Of a stretch of 64,000 nucleotides of DNA, positions 1-10,929 are shown one piece after another; the stretch's first letter is position 1, and each line of letters begins with the position of its first letter. The notes beneath the pieces were generated by a model, which saw nothing but the letters and a program-made list of their open reading frames with translations, had not been told where the DNA came from and ran no database searches. The stretch is from NCBI RefSeq assembly GCF_000224145.3, contig NC_020176.2, positions 1,364,693 to 1,428,692 of the forward strand. The letters run 5' to 3'. The stretch is from Ciona intestinalis. Taxonomy: Eukaryota; Chordata; Ascidiacea; Phlebobranchia; Cionidae. The position numbers and the translations under genes are program-made.

Positions 1-455
1 ATGCTATTGGCGTCGAAAGAAATTCAAGGGGATTGAATAGTGTTTTGTCATACCAAGTCAATAGTGTATCTATCAGACTAGTCATACCAAAGCTCGTTTT
101 TATGAAATGGGTTACTCTTGTGAGGATTAGTTGTTATGTTGTTTGCCTGTGCTATAATGTATACATTTTAAAAAGACAAAAATATAAGAAATAAAAGTTT
201 ATACAGAGAACTACAGTTGTAGATAAGATAATTCATCTTGTGTTACGATACTCAGTTGAAACAGCCGGGTGAAAATAGTTGAACCATTTGAGCTCAAATT
301 TCTTTATTGTTTTGTAAACAAACACTATGTGCTCATGTTACAAAACCACCAAATACACTGCAAGAGTGGTGCGACCTGTACTGTTGTTTGTTGACACTTT
401 GTATATTACCTAAATATGTATTAAACACTTTGATAACATTAATTTATTCAACCAG

Positions 456-2355
456 GGCGAAGACATTGTGTTTCTTGCTACTGATATTAACTTACCTGGA
501 GCTGTGGATTGGGTGATGATGCAATCCTGTTTCGGACATCATTTTATGCTTGTGCTTGAAAAACAGGAAAAGTTAGATGGCCACCAACAATTTTTTGCTA
601 TCGTGCAGCTCATTGGAACAAGAAAGCAAGCTGAAAATTTTGCATACAGGTACTTTGTATATCAGGGCTCGACATTAACGCTTGTCCGCTTGTCCTGGGA
701 AACCATGGGACAAGTGAATTTGGTTAGACGCTTGTCTGGAGGGACAAGTAGAAAACTAACGTTCCTGTGGAATGTTAAATGGCTCGGCGTATCAACAAAT
801 TCATATGTTTAAGAAAAATTTGAGAAATCATTGATGCGAACGTATTGGATCGTGCACTCATCCGCATTGGTGTATGTGCGTGTTGTGTGCGTGCGCGAGG
901 TTACAGGTGTTTTGGCAGGAATAAAATGAGCTGGCAGGAATTAAACGTATCTTGCTTGTTGCTTTTATTTGTAAGTTTTTAAACTGACCGAGACAAACTT
1001 AATGTCTTTATAAGTAACCATTTAATATAGCTTTTTAAATTGATTTCTCATTACCTTAATGTTTGTTAATCAGAATGTAAAAGGAGGTGTTTTAGGCGAA
1101 AGAAAGTGTTTTTTTAATCTCACTCCCTTCGGCGCATTTAAAACCCTTTATTTTAAGGCTGCACCACTGCTTTCAACTTTTGCAGGGAGTAAAATCCGGC
1201 CGATGCCGGCAGGGCAAAAATATGCACTCTGTACGTTTGTGGTTGCGATAGTGGTAAATAGGTTTTACCCACGGAATAAAACCGTGTTAACTAGCTGCTA
1301 CCTTTAAGATGTGCACAAGTATATAGCATACATTGAGGTTTGAACATAGCATTTCTAATGCATGTTACAAAATATGCCACGTTTTAAGAAATTGTTCATT
1401 TTATCGGGAAAAGTAAAAATTTTGTTGGGACAAGTAAACTAATGTATTAACTAAATCATGTATAAAAATTTAAAAACTAATGTATTAGCTTTGGACAAGC
1501 ACCTAAAACAAGTGACTGTAGAGCCCTGTATATGTGTAGTAATTATACTTATTAATTTTGAGAACTGTATTTTCGCTTGTATCTATCCCAGTGTTTGTAG
1601 AAATGTAAATTAAATTATGTAAAGGGCGAAACCTCGCGGCTCTCTTTGATAAATTTACTCCCTTAATTCTGGAATGGACTCGACATGAATAATGCAGCGA
1701 ACTCAAGATATAAATAACAACGTAATCACGAGTGAGGGGTCCTGCTTATCAGTTGAACTATCTGTGTTTGGCAACTTATACTTATTGCTTCAATGCAAAT
1801 TTCACACCAAAAAGATCTTACGCAGGACCCATACACAGTGGGATGTGGTTTATTCGACTTCAAGAGTTTATGTTTTTATAAAGTTTTAAAAAAGGCATAA
1901 AATGAGTAAATATATATCATATGTCTAATTTTCTTTAATTAAAATAAAAGAAATTTATGCTTTTAACTTTATTTTACTCATATTTCAGATATCTACCATA
2001 CAAACATTTTCTTAAGGCTTCATTTTATCTCTAAATCTATAAATGTAGTTTTATATGCAAATAGGGCAAAGTGACAACCTATTTTTCTTGCAACACACTT
2101 TTCTATTATTATTGCTCAATGGCAGACGAAGCCGGTGTGATTTTGTAATAATCTATGGTGTCCCATAGGTTGGAGTTAAATGGCCCGAAGCGCAGATTGA
2201 CATGGGAAGCTACCCCACGCTCAATACATGAGGGTGTTTCATCTGCAATAATGAACAGTGATTGTCTTGTGTTTGATTCAGCTATTGCTCACATGTTTGC
2301 TGACAATGGAAACCTTGGCATAAACGTTACAGTATCAATGTGTAACTGTTCATGA
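456..2355 (+). CDS. SIAH: SIAH-type E3 ubiquitin ligase, last two exons (5' part outside window)
   Basis: Exons 456-649 and 2169-2355 join in phase (AG|G, giving an arginine) into the last 126 residues of a seven-in-absentia homologue. The reading [19 protein letters not shown], then SCFG, the LEKQEK stretch, [11 protein letters not shown] and [13 protein letters not shown] are near-identical to the substrate-binding domain of animal SIAH1/SIAH2. The family ubiquitinates substrates with E2 enzymes through an N-terminal RING, which is not in this window. The first exon opens after AACCAG and fits phase 0. No upstream SIAH exon is recognisable in 1-455, so the RING and zinc fingers must lie further left. 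The intron 650-2168 shows no coding signal. The protein ends three residues beyond the usual terminal SMC. Identity is near certain. SIAH1 versus SIAH2 cannot be decided, since tunicates may have one ancestral copy. Confidence 0.93.
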
Positions 2356-2382
2356 GGGTTTAGATATCTTACATATATTTTA

Positions 2383-2406
2383 AGGCATGATGTTTTTATC
2401 ATGCCT
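2383..2406 (+). other. Short perfect hairpin just after the SIAH stop codon
   Basis: AGGCATGAT and ATCATGCCT form a 9-bp perfect stem around a 6-base loop, starting 27 bases after the stop codon and so inside the presumed 3' UTR. It could be an mRNA structure or chance in AT-rich DNA. Confidence 0.35.
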
Positions 2407-3034
2407 GGTTATCCCATATACTACAAGAAGCAGTGTAAACCCAGATGCAAAATAGAAGTGCACTAATTCATGACAAAATGAACTTGTGATCAAACATGAA
2501 TTAAAATCTGTTGAAAATTGCTTGACTATTTATATTTGCACAGTTCTTGGATACTTTTCATTATTCAAAAAGTATTTTGTATTTACACATTAAAGATGAT
2601 AAAATATTATCATATTTGAAGATATTTTATTGTTTTTTAGATACAACAACCGAGTTCCCAACTCCATTAATTTTAATTTTTCACCATTATATTGGATGTT
2701 TATTAGCATTTGTTTGCAATTTCTTGGTATTATTATATTGGTGTAGTTAGTTTTGTCTACCTTTTACTGAAACTTTCACCTAAACACATGTTGTCAGTGT
2801 TGAGGTATTTTCTGAATTAAACTTGTGCTCTGACAGATTGATTACTTTTTGTTAAACTATACAGTTAAGGAAGATGGTTACTTGTATGCTATCAAATTAC
2901 ATGAATGAATGTAACTTACTTTATCCTCGCCTGGCTGAAAAAACGACAGTCTTTATAACACGCCGTGTGCACCTTGTGCCAGCTGACAAGTTACCATGTA
3001 TGTTACTTTGTGGGTGATTTTTGTTTTATATATG

Positions 3035-3190
3035 TTGGATAATTTGGAAAACCCAATAGTGACCACTGGGTTGAAGCAATAAGAGCCGTTAAATGTTTTG
3101 CCCAAGGACACATACACCCACAATGGTACCAGCGTCGAACCTCGAATCCATTAGCTCTGGCTTACAGGCAGACGCACTAACCACTATGCT
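3035..3190 (-). repeat. tRNA-derived SINE-like element, copy 1
   Basis: Read on the minus strand, the start resembles the two internal tRNA promoter boxes: a box A-like TAGTGCGTCTG, then a box B-like GAGGTTCGACGC. These are followed by GGTACCATTGTGGGTGTATG, a GGGCAA segment, and then GTGGTCACT, GGGTTTTCCAAATT. The same order of blocks occurs at 36410-36590 (+), 36733-36990 (+) and 22917-23200 (+), so this is a dispersed family. Boundaries are approximate. Confidence 0.65.
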
Positions 3191-3482
3191 AATATCTATT
3201 TCGCCGGACATAATATCTATTTTATTTATCTCTTATATACAGTAGTAAAGATTAAAATAATTAGCAATGAAGAGAAGGGAATTAGCAGCAAGTTATATGT
3301 ATTGTATTCATACATCCAGTTCTCACTATTAAAATGTGACACGATGGTATGCACACCAAATGCATATGTGGCTTAATTATGTGTGAAGTTATAACATGGA
3401 CTATATTGCTTGAATGTAAGTAGATCATGCAGTTGCCATTATAATGTTTACTAGCTTTTAAATTTTCTTTTTAGTGAAGGTG

Positions 3483-3530
3483 TTTATTTTTAGCCCATTC
3501 CATACAGGTTATTTTTAGCCCATTCCATAG
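3483..3530. repeat. Direct duplication of about 21 bp
   Basis: TTATTTTTAGCCCATTCCAT occurs twice in tandem, separated by a few bases. Confidence 0.6.
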
Positions 3531-4158
3531 AATGTATATATTTGTAGCAAATATTGAGAGCACATGTCATATTCTATTGAAAACATACGAAAGAAAAAGA
3601 CTGAGTAGTGTTAATGTACCTGATACATTAACGTTGTTAATTTACGAATAAGTTTTGCATAAATAATGGTAAGTTTGTTTTCTCTGAAATAAAGCGGTAA
3701 AAAATGATTCTGCGTTAAATAACTGCAGCGTCAGCTCTGGCTGGTTGTTTGTACGTTGCGCATCACTAGTCAATTGAAGCAATATCGTTGCGAACACAAT
3801 CAAGTTTTTTAAACGTCTTTTTAATAAAAATAACATTAAACAGGTGCAACGAAAACCGCGTATACAATGACGCCCCGCATCCTAACGTTAGGTTTTCTAT
3901 TGTTTTTGTTATTCTTGAACCACCACGTGACCATAACACCCACCATAGTTGCTGCGTTCTGATTGGATGATTGTTTGTGTGCAGTGAAAGGTCCTGAATG
4001 TTTGTGTCAACTTTGTATCCAATTACTAAGTTGCGTGTATATTTTTAAGGTTGCTAAGGTAATATTGTTGCAAATACGATGTCTGTCTACAACCTGTGCC
4101 TTAAGTTTTGAAATGTTGCAAACGAAGATTATCCGTTTTATATGACGAACTTACGAAG

Positions 4159-4533
4159 ATGATTGCATATAATGTTCCAGACAATATGGACAGACCACTC
4201 TTTGGAATCGGGACTCGACGCGAGAGACTTATTAATCTTATAATTGGGATAGTTACTTCACTGTGCGTTGTTGCAACATTAATAAGCGCATTTATATTTC
4301 CCTTGAACCATTCACCATACCCACTTCATGTTTATTTTGCTGTTTGCATTGTTTTTGTTTGTATGAACTTACTTACACTTATATATTGGTACAGACAGGG
4401 CGATGTAGACCCCAAGTTCCGAAAAATGATTTATTTCATGTCTGGTTGCATTGTTTTGTTGTGTGTTTGTGCAAACCTTTATTATCACGGCACAGGGTAT
4501 CAGTGCAATATTAATGTTACTAACACACAATAA
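4159..4533 (+). CDS. TMEM243: Transmembrane protein 243 homologue
   Basis: A 124-residue protein of the TMEM243 (MM-TRAG) family, close to the roughly 118 residues usual in vertebrates. Diagnostic blocks are DRPLFG (residues 11-16), RLINLIIG, TLISAFIFP, LIYWYRQGDVDPKFRKMIY and CANLYYH. Membrane segments are visible at about 24-47, 57-77 and 89-108. Its function is poorly known; in humans it is linked by name to drug-resistance transcripts. The reading frame is open further upstream, but the first in-frame ATG is 4159, which also fits the family's short N-terminus. The next gene starts only 81 bp after the stop codon on the same strand, with no AATAAA between them, suggesting one polycistronic transcript resolved by trans-splicing. 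Identity is highly confident, and a single coding exon is the simplest model. Confidence 0.92.
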   Translation: MIAYNVPDNMDRPLFGIGTRRERLINLIIGIVTSLCVVATLISAFIFPLNHSPYPLHVYFAVCIVFVCMNLLTLIYWYRQGDVDPKFRKMIYFMSGCIVLLCVCANLYYHGTGYQCNINVTNTQ

Positions 4534-4614
4534 CATTTTGTTATATTTCATAGTCTTTAAAGTTTTTAATGTTTATATTTTACACTTTAAAACCTGATTG
4601 AATTTCTCCCTAAA
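4534..4614 (+). promoter_or_regulatory. Candidate operon intercistronic region / trans-splice acceptor
   Basis: Only 81 bp separate the TMEM243 stop from the next start codon. The segment is T-rich and contains TATATTTCATAG, a plausible splice acceptor 50-60 bases before the next ATG, and lacks an AATAAA signal. Ciona is known to resolve closely spaced same-strand genes by spliced-leader trans-splicing. That this spacer works so is inferred. Confidence 0.45.
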
Positions 4615-7600
4615 ATGTGTGAGGAGCAGCAAAGAGGCAAAGGCACCATTCGCCGACTTTTCAACAAGTCTGGTCATATTGAACCTGAGTTCAACAACAA
4701 TGCCACTGTTTACTTCACAGTGGGACACACACCTTGTAAAACAAAGGAGGAGTTTCATTCAATGTTTCCGGTTGGTAAGGAGGTTTATTTCCGAGCCACA
4801 AATTCAACGAATAATATTGCAAATTGGAAAGCGGAGTCTGTTACTGTGTTTAGGCACCCACGTCAGCCAAATGTGCTTAATCGTCAATTAAAACAAATCA
4901 GACTTCCTCTTCTTAAAGAAAAGTCACCACGGCCAATAGAATTTCCTCATAGAGATCCCGTTATTACTTTTCTTCATGATTTGCTCACATCTGAAGGTCC
5001 TCTTAAACCAGCAGAAATTGGACATCGCATGAGATTGATTAATATTTCAAAGAAAGAAAACTTTAAAGTTTCAAATAAAATTATCTTGGATTATGTTGCT
5101 GATTATGCTCAATATTTCCAAGTTATTGACAATATGGTTCATTGGAACCACAAAGAAATTGTACCATGTCCACGTAGTAATGAAAATGCAAAATCTTCGA
5201 GCGCTGCTTTGAGATACATCTATTATGTGTTAAAACTTTTCCAGGGCATCTCACTAACAAGGTTAAAGCTAACTTTACAAAACGAGAGAATGCAGTGTCC
5301 TGGGTCTATTGCGCATTTGGAAAACCAAACAGATCTCTTGGAAAATATCTTGATTGAAAATGATTTTGACTATCATGAAGATGAAGAATATGTTTTCCAA
5401 TCTCATGTTGATCCAATTATCAACTATTTATACCAACTGTTAAATGGAAAAGAAAGAAAAAAGAAAATGAAGTTTTCTGAAGTTGCTCATCATTTAAGGG
5501 AAGATGGTCCCATAAATGGAGTTGTGCCTTTTGAAGTTTCAAACAGAAAACTTTCAAATTTGTTTCAAGAGTATAATCAATATTTTGAAGTCACAAGTTA
5601 CCATGTCAGTTGGAAGTTTTCAGATACAATTCCATCTACTCATTCATTTCGTGATACAACAGCTTATGTTTCTGCTGTTCAGTTCTTTGCAAACCTGATG
5701 AAAAAAAAATGTTACACAACCATAGATATATTGCGTTTACTAAATTCTAGCTTTCACTGCTCCCCAGGCCCACTACTTCAATATTTAAACACTTTAAAAT
5801 CACACCCTTCCGATTTTTTTGTAATAGAAAACGGTGTTTGGTATTTGTCATCATACAAACAAATGCTGGATCTTATTCTCAGTGCATTGGCCAGTGCCAC
5901 AAAACCTTACATTCCAAGTTCAAGAAAAGCTATCAACTTTGCAAAGAAATCTTTTTCTAGCCAAGCACTGCCTGACTTTCTTGATTGGCTTGACAGTTAT
6001 GGTTTATCCACTTTTCATGGCTGTGTGTTTAAAACTTCCAACCTGGTGAGCCAACTTGATCTGACCATGAGCCAACTGCTGACAGTTGTTTATTATGGAA
6101 AGACTGTAATTCGAAAGCAACAACCTCAAATCTCAGAACTTTCGTTTAAGTCTGCTCCTCAGATTGTGAAACAGCAGATGGAATGCTATGCAGATATTCA
6201 ACAATTTTTAGTCGAAAACGGATTTTTCTTTAGTGTGAGAAATAATGTTGTGAAATGTAACGCTGATGATGAAACAGAACTGCTTCGCCTGGTAAAGAAA
6301 CTACTTCAGTACGTGGATAATGATGCTTCATGCAGAAGAACAACTCCAACCAGTGACCTTGATGCCATAATTAACCCTCCTATCTTAGAGAAATCTCCTC
6401 AAAAGTCGAAAAGAGGCCGAAACCACAGAAAAGCCTCGAATGAAAGCAGTTCGAGCATCTCACAACCTGTGCAGGATGTAAATGAAAGAGATGATCTACT
6501 GATGTCGTTCGCAGGTGCACGAATATCCCAACCAACAGTGGTGGTCGATTCACCAATTCATGATGTTGATTTAAATGTGAGAAAAAGTTCGTTGTCAGAA
6601 CTCACAACAAAAAAGTTGGAGCCATTAATTCCAGAAACTCGAACATTTATGCCCCAACCGGATGTCTATGTTAACCCCACATGTAACCCAAGTAATCGGA
6701 GAGAAGGTAGGTGTTTATTATGTTTATTTAAAAATGATTGATTTATTTGTAAACATAATTTGGATATGACACTTACTTTAGTCTTTACATATAGTATGGT
6801 AGGTTGGCAGCGTTTCTTATTATCTTATATTGTTAAATGACGTATTTAATAATATTAATGGAGGAAGTTACTGAGTTCAAAACATTCATTAGTTTATTCA
6901 TATGCATCACTATGACGCTTTACATGAGTTATATCTATAGCTACTATTGGTGAAAGTCTTTAAAAGTTATTTATTTCTACATGTGTTCGTTTATTAGGAA
7001 GCTAATGTGAACTAAATATTGTTACATATCTGTTTAATAAAAATCTTGTGAATTGTAAAAAAAAAACGATATTTTTTTATAATTTTTGTTGTTTTATTTT
7101 CAGTTACAAGTCCAACATCGGAGCAAGAAACAACAAAAGAATCGAATATTTTCGGCCGACCACTCATCGCAGCCGCTCACAAAGCATTGTATGATCTAGG
7201 GTTGGATCCAGATAGAAATCTTATACTTATCAGGCTGGATGTCGGCAAAAAACCACTGATCAGGTATGGTTTGTATTTTTTGTAAGTGATATGCGTGAAA
7301 TGGTATGCACTTTTACAAGTTTAATAGCAATCATAATTGTGACTTGATTGGAAATATTCTGTTGTATGTTTTTTTAAAGGTAATTCTTAAGGCTTATGCT
7401 GACCACATAACCATAACCAAATATTTTTTTGTGCCTGATAGCTGCTAAAGTACTGGCTGTATTACAAACATTGTATATCTGCAGCAAGCCGTCTTTATAA
7501 TGACTACTTTGGATTCCTCACACCAGTATTTTAAACCAGACATTACCTAGCCTAACCTTTCATTTGTTGTAAAACGTATTCAAGTTAAATGTGTTGCTTT

Positions 7601-9834
7601 TATTTTAATCATCACCTTGCCTCAATTGGACTTTAAACAATCATGACCATATTGAGAGTTGTTCTTGTGAAACCCACCCACGCAACCACACCTTAATACA
7701 GTTTCAATTTTCCTACATTGCCAAAATTTATACTAACAAATTTCTAGATACGCCAACTATGGTCACACACCAGCGCATATACAAACCAACACTCTGCACG
7801 ACCAACCTGTGGTCACAGACCATCAGGTTGCAAAGATACTTAAACATCAAGATGTCTCTGAAGCCAAGCAGAGTTTATATGGAATTAATCAAAGCCTTCA
7901 TTATATCAGGTATATATTCTACTGATATGAGTGAGGTCCTTGTTTGAGGACCTAGGATTTAGTCCAGATTTGGTCCATTGCCCAACACCCAATTATATCA
8001 GTTTGCTTTCATTTAAACTAAATACTTAAGTTGAATTTAATAAATAAAAGGTAGTTGGGATTACCTGTCATGCCATATATATTATATAATGAAGCTTTTT
8101 TTTCAGGTAATTCACAGTGGGACAAATTAGGCTACTTATTTTTTAAACATGCATTTTGGTCATTGGTTTTGTAATCAAAATTTTAACATATTTTAAGTGA
8201 ATTTTCTTCTGCATAGAGCGGTACTTGGGCCTTCTAAGATATCTGGTCTCACCTGGTTTTACCACACACACCTGCCACATGCGAGATACATGAAAGTAGA
8301 TTCAATGAAATTCCACAAAGTAACAGTTGTTTTTACCGATGCAAAAGTTGCTTCAATCAACGTGGCACTTAGTTATATAAGATCTCTATGTGAGCAATAT
8401 TCAACAACTACAACATTGTCCGCGAATGAGGTTGTTGTTGTAGATTGGGATGGACAGGTAAGGTCTTAAATGGTTTTAGACTTGACTTTCACATGAGTGA
8501 TTTTTACCGTAAATTTATGAATAGAAAACCATTCCGAAGCCGACAGCACAATATGTTTTCTAATACTTGTTTTTTGGCAAGAGGTTACGTTTCAACGTTC
8601 TATTTGAAAGTTATCTTTATTATGGTGGTCAGTCAGCAAAATTCTTGCCGAAAGAACCAAAAATACAAGTATAATATGCCCGGCAGGCGGCAGGCGGCAG
8701 CAACAGTAATACAGTATATCTTATGTATTTAAATTTTCGTTGCTAAACACTTTAATAAAAGAAATACTGCTTCGTTATCCGAAAAAAAATAAAAAGAAAC
8801 AAATCAATTTGTTATCAAAACCTAACTATAGTTCTGAAACCATATGACTTAAAATCTCAGTCTGTTTTTATTTTTTAGATTACTGGTTATGGGGAATCCC
8901 CTCACCCTAGTGTTGCAAAATGTTTACGTTTATGTGGTGAGAAATATTCGGACCAGCAACATGCGTTGAAAGATGCTGTTTCGCATCACCCGGATTATGT
9001 TGTAGCTGCAAATATAAAAACACAGGAATCTTTACAACTTGTGAAGGAAATATCCATGGAAGGTATGATGTTATAACTTAGTATAAATACATGACAAGGA
9101 CCTCACCTATATAGGATAAAACAGCAGCTCCCAAACTTATTTAACAGCAGTATCACAGGGTTACAGTATTTGATAGTTTTTGCTCTTTTTTCGTTGGTGT
9201 GTTTTTTGCATTTTTTTAAAATTAAAGTATTCTTTAATTTTAATAGAGCCTGAAATATCAAGATAATTGCAAATGCAGGAAAGTTTAGGAACTGCTGAAA
9301 TAGAATGACGTTATGAATTCTAATCGGTCTGTTGTCATCATAGTTCAAACAAATAGATTTGACAAAATTACATTGAATAAACTACCACTCCCACAATACC
9401 TTTATATGAATCATTGTATTCATTATTATAATAGTGTTGTAATAGTTAGGTGTTTATTATCATGGATCATATGAGTAATTCTATATAAATTTCTGTATAA
9501 CACCATTGACAAATTTAATTTTGGACAAAATATGGTCAGACAGTGATAAACCTTATTGGTCAATGTGGTAAATGCAGAATACTTTGACTGTGCTCATTTG
9601 TATACATCTAACTACTGAGTAACAAATATTTTAGGTGTAAAACTAGGGTACTAAAACACAAAAAAACAGTCAATCTTGTTTCAAAAGCTGGGTTGACATG
9701 TCTCCCCGGAATCCTTAACATTACACCTATGTAGAAAACATCTGCATTAAAAAATTTGGATGTTATTTACAGGTTTTGAAGTTGTAATAACTTGTCCTTC
9801 AACAATGAGAGAAATGGTCGAATTTGTATTTTAG
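4615..9834 (+). CDS. 966-aa protein: winged-helix-like repeats plus degenerate SpoIIIAA/Ycf45-like domain
   Basis: Six exons agree in phase: 4615-6706, 7104-7263, 7748-7909, 8217-8457, 8879-9062, 9773-9834. Residues 1-90 form a small beta-rich segment. Residues 113-412 hold four helical, winged-helix-like (LOTUS/OST-HTH-like) units in an A-B-A-B order: 113-178 and 266-335 both end in YxQYFxV plus VxW, while 195-262 and 350-412 resemble each other. About 580-690 is low-complexity and charged. The C-terminus (about 700-966) resembles chloroplast Ycf45 / bacterial SpoIIIAA ATPases: a DVGKKP block, ISGLT, a VVVVD strand, then GESPHPSVAK, and QQHALKDAVSHHP before a VVAANIKTQE strand. The Walker A position (about 842-855, FTDAKVASINV) lacks the GKT loop and the Walker B acidic residues are missing, so ATP hydrolysis is unlikely. 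I recognise no named animal orthologue, and the domain assignments are from memory of the families. The gene probably shares a transcript with TMEM243. Confidence 0.75.
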
Positions 9835-10929
9835 TTCTTCAACAAAATCATGGCTTTGCAATTATTTAAAAACTTGTATTTAAGAGACAGCGAAAAATCA
9901 CTTTACTAACAAAAGTTTAAAAAGTTAGCGCTTATGTAACTTGTTCGACCACCTCTTCCCCAAATTACAAGCTCTTTATTTAAAAAGAGCTTTGCCACAG
10001 TTTTTCAAGTTTCCCTTAATTTCATTGGCTTTAGCTCATGCTTGTGTAGTTCATGCATAGTAAGTTTCTCTGAATGGATATTTTATATTTCGGTGTGTAC
10101 AGAAAGTTCTGTAAATGTGATAACCACTGTTTTAATTTGTAAACTGTAAAAACAGTTTTGTGAAATCTGTTATGTTTATTTTATGCCGTAGTTTTTATGA
10201 TAGTAATTATTTCTTCAAAATTGCTTGTAAATTGTTTGTTGTCAGTCAGGTCATTTTATTTGTGAGATTTTTATTCATTGATGCAACTGCCTTTTCCAAT
10301 TTTATGCACCTGTCGAAAACTACTTGTTCTACCTTTTATATTTTCCTATTAAATTGCCGATACTGCTGTATTTCAAATGATGCCTATGCTGTATTAGGAG
10401 ATTTGCTTATTGCTTGTTGTACCATAAAAGTTAATTCTACTTTAAAACACCATATACATATTGTTGTTTATTATATGAGTGTGATCTGTGTGGCATTTAA
10501 ATTACTTGTTTAAATCTAAAAAATCTCACTTTGAGTGAGTTTTTTTTTCTTTTTAGTTTTAAATCATATGGTGGCCTTGATTTATTGGGGGGAAATAAAT
10601 TAAAACTTTGTAGAATAACATATTAACAATTATGTAACAGGCTAATATTTCGTTAAGTTGCTGTGTATATTTGTCCAGACCGTCGGCTATGAGCACATTT
10701 TGTATTATAAGTCGTTAGTAAACAAATACATATTTGCAAACCTGCATTTATTGTATACATTTCATGCAATGCAACATACGTCATTATTCGGTATAAAACT
10801 GCCGCGTACTAGAACCGCATGCAATGCGTCAAGAACCACATGAAGCTTTTTGTACAAAATAGCGTTGGTTGGAATTATGCGTAGTAGCTCCTCTATGTTT
10901 TATAATGGAGTCTTGCTGACGTCAACGAC
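9835..10929. other. 3' intergenic region between convergent genes
   Basis: No supported gene. An open frame at 10160-10513 has AT-driven composition and no recognisable domain. TTTATT at 10747-10752 (AATAAA on the minus strand) is a plausible polyadenylation signal for the cysteine-rich gene on the right. AATAAA at 10594-10599 could serve the + strand gene, though it lies far from its stop. Confidence 0.4.

Larger units (their letters stand above)
2407..4158. other. Intergenic region between SIAH and TMEM243
   Basis: No supported gene. It holds the SIAH 3' UTR, one reverse-oriented SINE-like copy (about 3035-3190) and a short direct duplication near 3483-3530. Just upstream of TMEM243, an ATG at 4113 opens a 10-codon upstream ORF ending at 4145. 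It would be present only if the mature leader reaches that far, because spliced-leader addition could remove it. Confidence 0.5.

Noticed and set aside
10160..10513. 117-codon open frame on + strand
   Set aside because: AT-driven composition, no domain or splice context, lies in a 3' intergenic region.
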